A DNA stretch of 64,000 bases from Petrolisthes cinctipes (lineage: Eukaryota; Arthropoda; Malacostraca; Decapoda; Porcellanidae), in contig JAWQEG010000501.1 in NCBI GenBank assembly GCA_033782935.1, positions 937,501-1,001,500 on the forward strand, given 5' to 3'. Numbering within the stretch: position 1 is the stretch's first letter; every line of letters begins with the position of its first letter. This document shows, one piece after another, positions 1 to 8,360 of this stretch. A program made the position numbers and the translations under genes. The notes under the pieces were generated by a model. It saw nothing but the letters and a program-made list of their open reading frames with translations. It had not been told where the DNA came from and made no database searches.

Positions 1-1596
1 ACTCCCGGGCGTTGATGTGCAGTAGCCTTTCCCCTTCCTTCCATCCCCCGCGCCGTTGATGTCCCAGGCAAGACTGGTATCCCCAGCCTACGTCCGATGC
101 GTCTGTCGCCACCGTGATCCCCGGGGGAGGGAACACCCAGGGGACCCGCTGACGCAGGGCACCGGGACGTAGCCAGGGGCGAAGGAGGCGGTGGAGAGAG
201 GGGGACACTTGCCTGGGAAGGTCCCTGTGTGCGGGGGACAGGTGGAGGTTTACCTCCCGCGTCAGCCTCCTGTGTTTCAATCGTCCCAGGGGCATTGCAG
301 GGGCCGCGAAATTTAGGGACCCGAGCAATGATTCCCACTGGCGGCGAGAGAAAGTACGGGAAAAATGCGCCTGGCGGACGTGGCGGAGGGTCCGGCGGGC
401 GTTGTCTGGAGCGAGAGAGAGGGTGGCCGAAAGAGAGTCCCACTCTATTCCTAGCCAACACAGCTTGCGAGTGGGGGTGAGAGAGGACTTGGGGATGTTC
501 AACAGGAACCCCATTTCCTCTAGCACTCCCCTCGCTACCCGGACGTTGTTTGCTACCTGCTCCTTGGAAGGGGCGTGAAGCAACCAATCGTCCAGGTACA
601 TGAGGGTGGGGACACCCGCCTCTGCCAGACGGGATGCCACCACCCTCACGAGTTTTGTGAAGACTCGCGGAGCTAGAGAAAGACCGAAAGGGAGCCTGGT
701 AAACTGGAACGTCTCGGTCCCCACCTGGAAGGCCAGAAAGCGGCGAAACCTGGGGTGGATCGGGACGTGCCAGTACGCATCCTTGAGATCCAGGGATGCT
801 AACCAGTCTCCCTTCCTCAGAACTGTGCGGACCTGAGCAACCGAAACCATCCTGAAATGTAACGTTTTCACGAATTTGTTTAGCTTGCTCAGGTCCATCA
901 CCAATCTCGTTTTTCCCTGGTCCTTTTTGGGGACCGTGAATAAACGAGAAAGAAAGACCCTTCTCGTCGCCCGCTCCACTACCCCTTTTTCCCGCATTTC
1001 TAACACATGCGGGACGACCGAAAGTGACACTTTGGTTGAGGCAGGAGGTAGACGTAGTGGCTGTAACGGGAGAAGACAGGTGTCAGTGAGAGTACCGTTA
1101 ATCCTAATCCCCCGGGGCCCGAGGGACCCGGGGGTGGTTGGGGGGTGAATGACAGGAGAGGCAGAGATTTTGACCGCAAGGGAAAATCTGATTTTGACCT
1201 AACGGTAGCCCAAGGACGGGATTAGGCATAATTCATATGTCAGAAAGTAAAGATGACAGTTACTCACCGGAACAGTAATCCAGGGCCATGACAGGCCCTG
1301 GCGAATTATCCTTGCTGCCCAGCCGTGGGTGGGCCAGGCTGCTGACCACCCTGTGAGGCAGCCCAGAGTGGGACCCTCAAGTGGCGCGGTCCTTCTGGGT
1401 GGGGTGGTTGAAGGAGGACTTGGGCTTCGAGTAGGACTTGGAGCCCTGTCCCCTTCCTCGAAATGGCTGCTGGCCCCTCTGGGAGGGCCTGTTGTGTGCT
1501 CTCGGGGGAGTGGGATAGGAGGGCCTCGGTAGCCTGGAGGGCTGGGAGGGCCTCCGGGGCTGGTAGGCTGGTCTGGCTGGCTGTGGGGCACGTGGC
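1..1596 (-). CDS. DIRS RT-RNase H polyprotein (partial, spliced)
   Basis: Two exons: 1596-1268 and 1198-1 (continuing off the window). The frame is open from 1198 to the edge. Visible in order: a DIRS-type N-terminal segment (LTGWSAAWPTHGW), RT motif FTVPKKDQGKTRLVMDLSKLN, the ASLDLKDAYWHVPI block, FGLSLAPRVFTK, and the catalytic YLDDWLLHA near 600. Then come a thumb/connection region and an RNase H with VATDASDVGWGYQS and LLHINARE at the left edge. Exon 1 overlaps the end of gag in the +1 frame and has no ATG in this frame, so translation probably depends on frameshifting or alternative splicing. Without splicing, a TAG (1201-1199) directly precedes the RT exon. Splicing GTGAGT (1267) to TTAG (1199) removes it and keeps phase 0. 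Confidence 0.85.
1199..1267 (-). other. Intron in DIRS RT frame (69 nt, phase 0)
   Basis: Donor CCG|GTGAGTAAC, acceptor GCTACCGTTAG|GTCAAAATC. Both sides are in the RT frame, and the last intron triplet is a TAG that splicing removes. Confidence 0.7.
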
Positions 1597-4136
1597 CTAC
1601 GGACAAACAGAATGATTAGGAACCAAAGTAGACCCGAAAATCCTTTCATTTCACCCCCGTGACAACTCGGGTAAGACGAACACGAGAGGTACTTACTTGG
1701 AGGTGGAGGGTTTTGGTAAATTGATTACCGCTGGGAGGGAGGCGAAGATCGTGTCTGTCGCCGGTTGGTCAAAGAGGGCGGGGGACAAGGGGGCAGCTCG
1801 CACCACTCCCCTCTGTGCCATCTCCGGCGCAGATTTAGCCGCCGCCTGGCGGGCTGCCAGTCTCGCCTCGGCGAACGCCTTCGCCTCCTCCCGCATGAAG
1901 TGGGTCGCCATCGCCGCCACGCCCTCCATCACGGTGGCCATGGAAGAGAGGGTGTCACTGTAAGGGGTAAACAAGGAAAAAACCGAGCAAACCCGGGGAT
2001 AAGTACCCGGGAGTAACAGAGAGACCCTCTACCCAGTATCCCTAAAAAACATGACACACGAGTAAGGTACTCACGCTAGCTGTACACCCGACATCTCGTG
2101 GTAGGAGTTGGTTAGGGCGTTGAGGCAGTCCCTAATCAACGAGGCGGCTGCTCCCGTGGAGATGGTGTGGGCCAACTCTAGACGGGTAGCAGACTCCGCC
2201 TGTCGCAACTTGCCATCGGGCTCCTTCAGCTGATAGGGGACCGGGGGCTCCTTCTCCGTCTTCCACAGGCACTCCCTCAAGCCCGGGGGGGCCCGGGAAT
2301 GAGGGAGGATGACGGGGAAAGACGGAGGAGGGGGCTTCCTGGGCGCGTTGTTTCTCTGGTGGTCCAGGGACTTAAGGAGAAGGGCTGGAATGTCCAGGTC
2401 CCCTTCGCCCTTATCCCCCGGGAAGTACGCGTCCGGGGAAAGGAGGAGAGCCGTGTTACCGTGGGAGCGGTCAATCCTCCAAGCCCCGGACAAGTGTAGC
2501 TGGCTGTACTCCACCAGAAAACCCATCGCGTCCAGGGTCGCCGCAGAGGACACCCTAGATGAAGTGGGTACGGGCGCTGAGATAGGACGGACCTTGTAGA
2601 AGGGAATAGCCTCGCCCTTCTCATCCGCCCCCCACTTCACCACGACGTCATCCCTCCGGATCCACACGTCTGGTTGAGCCGTGTCCGGAGACCAAGCCAC
2701 CAGTCTGCCCTCCTCCGAAGAGTGGGTCCAGGTAGGAGGGAGAAGAGACCAAGAGTAGGGAAGGTATCCGTCTCCCGAAGGAGGGGGTGACGGGGACGGA
2801 GGTGCGGAGGTAACCAATTCCTCAGCTACGTCCCCCGACGGAGACTCGAGCCCCGGGGAAACGGAAGGCATGAAAAGGACTCCCACATCCCCGGGAGGAC
2901 TCGCGCCCTCGACGGGAGCAGCAGCGGGAGGCGGGGGAACAGGAGCGGGTTCCGTAGCGACAGCCGGAGGCTGCGCGACGGAAGCCCCAGGAAAAGCGTG
3001 AGGAATAAGGGCGTGGAAGATCTTAACTATCTTCCTCGACGAGGGGCTGTCCCCCCCCCGCTTACCCTTGCGGGATTTGCGGGCGGGCGAAGGAGAGCTC
3101 CCCGACGACGAAGAAGAGGAAGAGGACGACGAAGAAGAGGAGGAAGGAGAACGGCGACGAGCACGGGACTTCCTGGAGTGGCGGGACCTCTTAGCTGAAC
3201 GCTTGCGTCCTCTAGAGAGGCCTGAGGAGCCAGCTCTAGCAGGAGGCGAAGCTGGGGGTTCCCTGCTGGGCCCTTGTACCGGTGAGGCAGTCGGGAGAAC
3301 CAGCGCGACAGACTCGCTCGTTTCCCGGGGGGATAAGCCCCGAGAAGGAGTCGTAGTACCGCCTAGGGAAGGAGGCTCAATCTCTCGGGCCTCAGGAGGT
3401 TCTAGCCCCTGAGACTCCGAGAGACAGGAAGAAGGGTAACGGGTCCTGAATAAACCCAGGTCCGCTCCCAAAATCGGGTACACCCACGCCAAAGAAGAAC
3501 CGTCTCGTTTGTGGGCCATTCTCCTAGCCCTCGTCCACGCCATACGAAGAGAAGCAAGGGCAGGGAGCTTGGAGCGGGCAGAAGGGGAGGTAACCCGACA
3601 CAACTCAGCCCAGGGGCGGCACACACCACACGCCAAAGGGTCGTAACCCAAGGGAGTGAAGCAGGGTGCGTGAGGTGAACAGTGCAGGTGTCCGTCAGGC
3701 GAGACCCGCACGGTACATCCTGAGGCAGCACAAACGGCACGAGTAGGCTGAGGGAGAAAAGAATACACAAGCATGGGTTAACACGTGCAAACACTGGAAC
3801 ACAGAAGACACGAAACCCAGCCTCCCCGAAGGAAAGAAGCGCGGGACACGCCCGCTGAACCTGGGGACCAGGACACGATCCCCCACACTCGCGCAGCCGC
3901 CCAGGGAAAAACCCCGTAAAACTAAAACCGTCCGCCACATGGAGCGGGTAAAAAAGGGCCCCCCGGACAGAATGAACCAGAAGGAGGGGTAGGAGGGGAT
4001 CCGATAGCCTGAGAAGAAACACTCCAGGCTGAAAATAATGGAAAAACCCCAAAAATAAAATAAAAAACCCCCGCCCGGGAGAGGAAGAGAGAACCAGGGC
4101 ACAATTCTCACTCCCCCTTACCGAGAGGGGACACAT
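1377..4136 (-). CDS. DIRS gag-like protein, four exons
   Basis: Proposed exons 4136-4122, 3747-2075, 1957-1697 and 1596-1377 (stop). They sum to 2169 nt, exactly 723 codons, and every junction keeps frame. The main exon starts with a Cys/His-rich segment (CAASGC...HLHCSPHAPC...CGVC). It continues into an Arg/Ser-rich region with a 15-residue Ser run and basic tracts, then a Pro-rich region and a conserved-looking C-terminal third. Exon 3 encodes an Ala-rich helix (MREEAKAFAEARLAARQ). Exon 4 is Pro/Arg/Gln-rich and ends in GQQPFRGRGQGSK. The tiny first exon (MCPLS) is the least certain part; translation could instead start at ATG 3774, which is in the same frame. DIRS gags are poorly conserved, so the assignment rests on position and composition. 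Confidence 0.72.
1597..1696 (-). other. Intron in DIRS gag (100 nt, phase 2)
   Basis: Donor CCAA|GTAAGTACC, acceptor TCTGTTTGTCCGTAG|GCCACG. Joining recreates an AAG codon and links the two gag frames. Confidence 0.75.
1958..2074 (-). other. Intron in DIRS gag (117 nt, phase 2)
   Basis: Donor CTAGC|GTGAGTACC, and an acceptor with a strong pyrimidine tract (TTTTTTCCTTGTTTACCCCTTACAG). The joined codon is GCT and the frame is kept. Confidence 0.78.
3748..4121 (-). other. Candidate 5' intron of DIRS gag (374 nt, phase 0)
   Basis: Acceptor TATTCTTTTCTCCCTCAG|CCTACTC is excellent. The donor proposed is CTCTCG|GTAAGGGG, which leaves a 5-codon first exon. Another upstream donor is possible. Confidence 0.5.
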
Positions 4137-4849
4137 AATAATCGGGGAAGGCAAGAGGAAGGGCTGCAAAGACCCCATGTGCTCACCACGTGGGGCGGAG
4201 AAGTCCCACGTGGCGCCCACTAACCTCGCTAAAAAACCCCAGAAACCCCGATAAATACACACGAAGCATGTACTAGTGGCAGGAGGAACAGTGAAAGAGG
4301 GGACAGACGGAGAAAAACTCCGAAAACAGGGGCTGAAAAGCCCCCTTCGCTTAAGGAAAAGAACTAAGTCCTAACGAAGAAAAAAACCCCATAAACACCT
4401 AAAACCCTCCTAGAAAACACACATGATACATCTGCAAAGCAGGCTAGCCACTAGAACACAAAAGAAAAAATTAGCAGGAACACGCGACACAATACCATAG
4501 CGTAGCAGCGAGGAGCGTAGATGTTGACTGAGACGTGTTCCGCGACAGAGTGGGCGAGCGGTATTCAGCGGAGGAGGGGCTTAATACCTCACCTCACCAC
4601 CACCAGGTGGCTCCACTATCAGTACAGCGCCAGATTTGAATTTTATTTACTTCTGATGAACGTCACGGAATTGACCCTTCCAACCCAGATTATGCCTATA
4701 CGGGGCCTGGGCTTGTGAAGGGGCCTATTCTATAGCAAATCAGCTGTGCTGGTTTCACTATACCAATAATTAACAGGAAGAGTCGATCCCCACCAGAAAG
4801 GTCGAACCCTAGCGCTTGACAGAGAAAGTGAAGCCACACAGCCACCGAC

Positions 4850-5216
4850 TTGAGGGCCCCATGCAGCAGATGTTCCCACTGCAGGAGGATCCCACAACCC
4901 GGGATGGCCAGCGATCGTTTTCGGTAGGTGGTAATACCGTATGATAGTAATAGGTGGTCACGACGAATACGGAGGGGAGGTATATTAGCCTCTACTGTAC
5001 TTCCATCCGCTCCACACGAGTACATCGAAGAGCTCCAAGACATAATCGTAAACATTCATTCAGAAATACATCCAATCTCTTGAGTGTCGCCTCAGACACC
5101 GACCCATACACCTGTGCGCCATAGTCAAGCTTTGAACGTATGAGGGACTTATACACCATCAATAAAAGATGTTCTGTCAGCTCCCCGCGATTTACCAGAT
5201 AAGTATTTGAAGACAT
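4850..5216 (-). pseudogene. Jockey-type LINE RT C-terminal fragment
   Basis: The frame beginning at 5216 reads LLLMVYKSLIRSKLDYGAQVYGSVS...LDVFLNECLRLCLGALRCT. This is the conserved post-YADD thumb region of Jockey-clade reverse transcriptases (IRSKLDYG and LRLxLGA motifs). The family motif EANIPPLRIRRDHLLL follows in another frame after about 4992, so at least one frameshift separates the two pieces. No YADD, endonuclease or 5' region is present. 4650-4850 holds nothing I can identify. Confidence 0.75.
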
Positions 5217-5404
5217 TTAATTTCTCTCTACAGTAAATAAGCAAGTAATCAATATGACTTTTCCAATTCCAAGATGCTGTGAGTGACGATATAGCTGCTC
5301 TCTACTGATAGTGACGTGTATAAATAAAGTGTCATCATCTAATGGGACAGATGAGAAGATACCAACATCATGAAGCTCCACTGTCTCATCTAGTGCAACA
5401 CTCA

Positions 5405-5490
5405 GTAAGCTCGGGGCCTCGCAAAAGTCAGCCCATTCACGCTCAGTCTTGGCCTTCAGGCTTGTGTTTGGTGGGCGGGGCTTCATTGGC
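5405..5490 (-). repeat. Inverted copy of the 6370-6440 repeat
   Basis: The reverse complement contains CCTGAAGGCCAAGACTGAGCGTGAATGGG, closely matching the plus-strand text near 6395-6430. The two flank the Harbinger fragment in inverted orientation but are probably ends of dispersed repeats. 5217-5400 shows nothing recognisable. Confidence 0.45.
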
Positions 5491-5586
5491 CGGATAGCGC
5501 CACACACTAAACAGGCGGACTGACGAAACTGGATCAGTTCATATCAGGCCAGCAGAAATGGGGGACGTAATAACAGACTCGGAGCC

Positions 5587-5976
5587 ATGAGGAATAACTT
5601 TTTAAAGCCATTTCGGTATGGGGAGCCAATTAAGGAGAGGAAAATATATAATTACAGACTCTCTCGTGCCCGTCGGACAGTGGACAGTGCTTTTGGTATA
5701 CTAGCCTCAAAGTTTCGCATCTTCCACACTGCTATTAACATGAATGTAACCAATATAGAATCTGTAGTTAAGGCTTGATGTGTACTACACAACTTTATAC
5801 GCCGATCACAGGGCATTAACACCTTAGGTCATAACATCCCTGATAACAACCACACACAAGATATGGAAGCCGCATTTACCCCACTAGATAGAGAACATGG
5901 ACAGGTTTCTTATCAGGCAAACCAAGTAAGGGAAATGTTTGTTCAGTACTTCAGTGGAGAGGGTACTGTAACATAA
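5587..5976 (+). pseudogene. PIF/Harbinger transposase, C-terminal fragment
   Basis: The translation contains KERKIYNYRLSRARRTVDSAFGILASKFRIF, then VVKA, an in-frame TGA (5776-5778), and CVLHNFIRRSQG..., ending at TAA 5974. The blocks NYRLSRARRxVxxAFGIL and the VxACCVLHNF region are diagnostic of the HARBI1/PIF DDE transposase C-terminus. The upstream catalytic part is missing. The one nonsense codon and the lack of terminal repeats nearby mark it as dead. Confidence 0.85.
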
Positions 5977-6364
5977 CAGGATGATATGATCTAGATTCTA
6001 TATGATACCACAGCTCACATACACAGGGCACACGAGAGAGATTTAATGCATGACTACGAGCCTCATTTGATTTAATAAAGTGAAGGGGTAAGCAGTAGAT
6101 TTTAGTAAGTGTAAATGATTTTGGTGGAAAGTTTGATGACAATTTAATATTTTGTTATTGATTACATAATGTCACTTCAAAAAGTTTTTGATTAATAAGT
6201 GCATGTATCTGATGATGGCTGAGAGGATACTGAGAAAAGGCCTGCATGCCGTATTGAAGATAACGCACACACGTCAGGCTTGCTCGAACCCATTTTGAAC
6301 CTCTCCGGTGGTCTCATGAGGCCGGGTTGGACGTTTATAAGACCTGCCACACACACACACACCG

Positions 6365-6488
6365 ATTTCCTTAAACCCCTCCCACTTCGGTCCAGCCTGA
6401 AGGCCGAACCTGAGCGTGAATGGACTGCCAAAGTCACGGGCAACTTACAGCCTACAGTCCCAAGTTGATGTAAAAAAAAAAAAAAAAA
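6365..6488 (+). repeat. Retroposon 3' end with poly(A)
   Basis: Sequence ending in GTCACGGGCAACTTACAGCCTACAGTCC followed by A(17). Nearly the same end, again followed by an A run, recurs at 17938-17987. Two copies with poly(A) suggest a LINE or SINE 3' terminus. A short (CA)n lies at 6346-6362. Confidence 0.5.
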
Positions 6489-6569
6489 CTCTTTAACACA
6501 ACGGGCATATCGGAGGGGATTAATGAAATCCTGGATTGCCTTTCCCGTCTTGACTGTTGCCTGCAGGAG

Positions 6570-6700
6570 GTCAACATGAAGATATACAGTAGTTTCTTCA
6601 GAGGGTTAAGGTTGGGTAGGAACATAATCTGTGCGTGCTCCTTCAGGATCAGGTTGTGTGGTGGAAGCCCAGGTTGTTTAAGTGATTTGAGAAACTCCGT
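6570..6700 (-). pseudogene. Helitron-type (Pif1) helicase fragment
   Basis: Reverse-complement translation reads EFLKSLKQPGLPPHNLILKE and then HAQIMFLPNLNPLK. This matches the C-terminal PIF1 helicase block of Helitrons (...SGLPPHxLxLKxGAxIMLLRNLxPxxGLCNGTRL). The downstream GLCNGTR motif is lost. About 43 residues are recognisable, with no Rep domain nearby. Confidence 0.55.
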
Positions 6701-6836
6701 TGTTTCTTTCCATCTGCAGCAGTTGTAGCTTCAGGATGGTTCTTGGGTGTCCAAATAGTTTCAATTATTTATTGTAAAAACATTCTGAAAACCATTTTGT
6801 TCGAAGTATAAAATTGTAAATCAGCACTTTACGGTA

Positions 6837-6991
6837 CAGTCACGGTCAATAGTCCTGCAACACCTTGCAATGAGATGGCTTCGAAAAATGATCCGAAATT
6901 ATACCTGTGGGTCTCTGCAATATTGGTTCAAAGGTTTCAATCAAATGGCTCGCTTATATTCACCAGGTTGCAGAACTTTTGACCATGACTG
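6837..6991. mobile_element. TA-flanked hairpin MITE (CAGTCAyGGTCAA family)
   Basis: 155 bp bounded by TA at 6835 and 6992. The ends CAGTCACGGTCAATAGTCCTGCAAC and GTTGCAGAACTTTTGACCATGACTG are inverted repeats. The TA target and CAGT ends fit a Tc1/mariner-mobilised non-autonomous element. No ORF. Confidence 0.75.
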
Positions 6992-7327
6992 TACATATGG
7001 TACTGTATACCAAAGAAAATAACTAATTTTTATGAATTACTTGTAAACTGTTAAAAATAAAGATTGATCTTTTGGGTAGCCCAATATTGACTAACGTAGT
7101 GGATGAGAGCAGTGGGTGAAGGACTGAAAGTTAGTACAATTCGGCATGCTACTGTATTCAATTATCTCATCATTCCATGAAATCCGATTTGTATAAAAGA
7201 AAATGAACGCAAATGCTAAAAAAAACAAAAAAAAACTATACTTTTGAAAAATCGCACAGTCTAAATGGGTAGTAGGCCTACTACACAGTATAGTGGGTGG
7301 GTACAGTGGTTGGAGGCTAGAATGTTA

Positions 7328-7450
7328 TTAATCTATGATGTCATTATCCATGAAGACTTCTTCCTGCATGGCTCTGACATCTTCAACTTTTAGTGACTCT
7401 TGCTCTTTCTGAATTAAGACATAAAAAGCCTTAATTTCAGGTTTTAGGGG
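7328..7450 (-). other. Short unidentified open frame
   Basis: A 40-codon frame bounded by stops, ending LKVEDVRAMQEEVFMDNDII and TAA. The acidic, non-repetitive composition looks protein-like. An acceptor-like CTTAATTCAG precedes the KEQESL part, so it could be a terminal exon. It cannot be the next astacin exon because it lacks the zinc site. The remaining sequence from 6992 to 7590 shows nothing else. Confidence 0.25.
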
Positions 7451-7594
7451 TTATTGGTGGATAATGCAAGAACAAAAGTGGAGGTGTTTCTGAAGAACAT
7501 TTTCACCTGGACTTTTCCTACTTTTTATGGTTTGTTATGCATATTTTTAGTGTTCTATCCATTTTTGACAAAATTAATTAATGTGAGGACAGAA

Positions 7595-7755
7595 CTTTAA
7601 ACCTGACTCAACCTAACCTAACTTGGCATAACCCAACCCAACCTAAAATGACCTAACATATCCCCAGTGGCTGCTCTAGTCCTAATTTTAAGGTCTAACT
7701 GGGTTGGTTAGGTTAGGCCAGGTTAGGTTGGGTTAGGACCGGTCAGGTAAAAGGT
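7595..7755. repeat. Inverted array of AACCT / AGGTT telomere-like motifs
   Basis: The left arm has CAACCTAACCTAACTT...CAACCTAAAATGACCTAAC. The right arm has GGTTGGTTAGGTTAGGCCAGGTTAGGTTGGGTTAGG. TTAGG is the ancestral arthropod telomere unit. The motifs are degenerate and face each other across about 60 bp, so this is an interstitial hairpin, not a telomere. Shorter patches recur near 19350 and 37205. Confidence 0.5.
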
Positions 7756-7956
7756 TCTTTCATCACAATAATTTTGATAAAAATGAATAGAACACCCAAT
7801 ACTATGCAGAGCATCTTCATCAAAATCATGATGAAGTCCGTCCAACGAACTTATCACTGCATTGTGGATAAAATGTGCAGTAGATGTTTGAAATGAAAAT
7901 GGGGTTAAAAATGATTCATTGGTAATGTATCCGATGTGACCATGTCTTCCTTGCTG

Positions 7957-7959
<3 letters not shown>

Positions 7960-7989
<30 letters not shown>
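7960..7989. repeat. A(30) homopolymer
   Basis: Uninterrupted A run ending at 7989. It may be the tail of an unrecognised plus-strand retroposon. The stretch from 7756 to 8166 has no other feature and lies in astacin intron 4. Confidence 0.7.
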
Positions 7990-7993
<4 letters not shown>

Positions 7994-8166
7994 GTGTAGC
8001 GATATTCAGAACAAAAATATAATTAAAATGATTATTCACACACTTGATAATGGAGGGTGTGCATTATTCTATTTCTTGTTATTGATGAATTACATTAACT
8101 TAAATACTACTGGTAAGAGAACGAAGAAAACTATCTTAAATTTTCTTTTTCTTTTATGTCACCTAC

Positions 8167-8360
8167 CACGTTACAGTTGGTGCCAATTGATACAGGTTGT
8201 CCTCTCCATTGACCCATTCGGCCAACATAAGAGTAGCAGCCACCGCCCTTGATGAAGCGTAAGTGAGGTGTTCTGGTAGTTGTAGCCCTCTGGAAAGTGA
8301 TGCATGTGTGTTCCATCCAGTGTTCCAGTCCTTCCCATACAGCCACCCGGTCCACGGATC
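8167..8360 (-). CDS. Astacin exon 4 (N-terminal catalytic subdomain)
   Basis: Acceptor ATGAAATTTCAG, 194 nt, donor AACGTG|GTAGGT. The first two bases complete an Arg codon with exon 3. It encodes a helix and strand (WEGLEHWMEHTCITFQ), then GGGCYSYVGR, and ends SIGTNCNV. In astacins this position immediately precedes the HExxH helix, so the next exon should carry the catalytic Glu and zinc ligands. Confidence 0.92.

Larger units (their letters stand above)
1..4650 (-). mobile_element. DIRS-like tyrosine-recombinase retrotransposon, 5' part
   Basis: Minus-strand element entering from the left edge. It carries a gag-like frame upstream of and overlapping an RT/RNase H frame, with the YLDDW type of RT active site and the TDAS...GWG RNase H typical of DIRS/Ngaro/PAT elements. 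The order (gag, then RT-RNase H) fits the superfamily. The tyrosine recombinase and methyltransferase-like domains expected downstream would lie left of base 1. The outer limit near 4650 is approximate: beyond it the sequence becomes a LINE fragment. DIRS elements are known to be common in decapods, which supports the host inference. Confidence 0.85.

Noticed and set aside
3402..4262. 286-codon minus-strand open frame upstream of DIRS gag
   Set aside because: It overlaps gag in another frame, is hydrophobic without domain structure, and contains the strong acceptor used by gag. Best explained as leader and intron sequence.
7334..7440. Terminal exon of the astacin gene
   Set aside because: It lacks the zinc-binding motif that must come next, and no exon carrying it was found between 7450 and 8166.
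7595..7755. True telomere
   Set aside because: Motifs are degenerate, short and in inverted orientation inside a gene intron.
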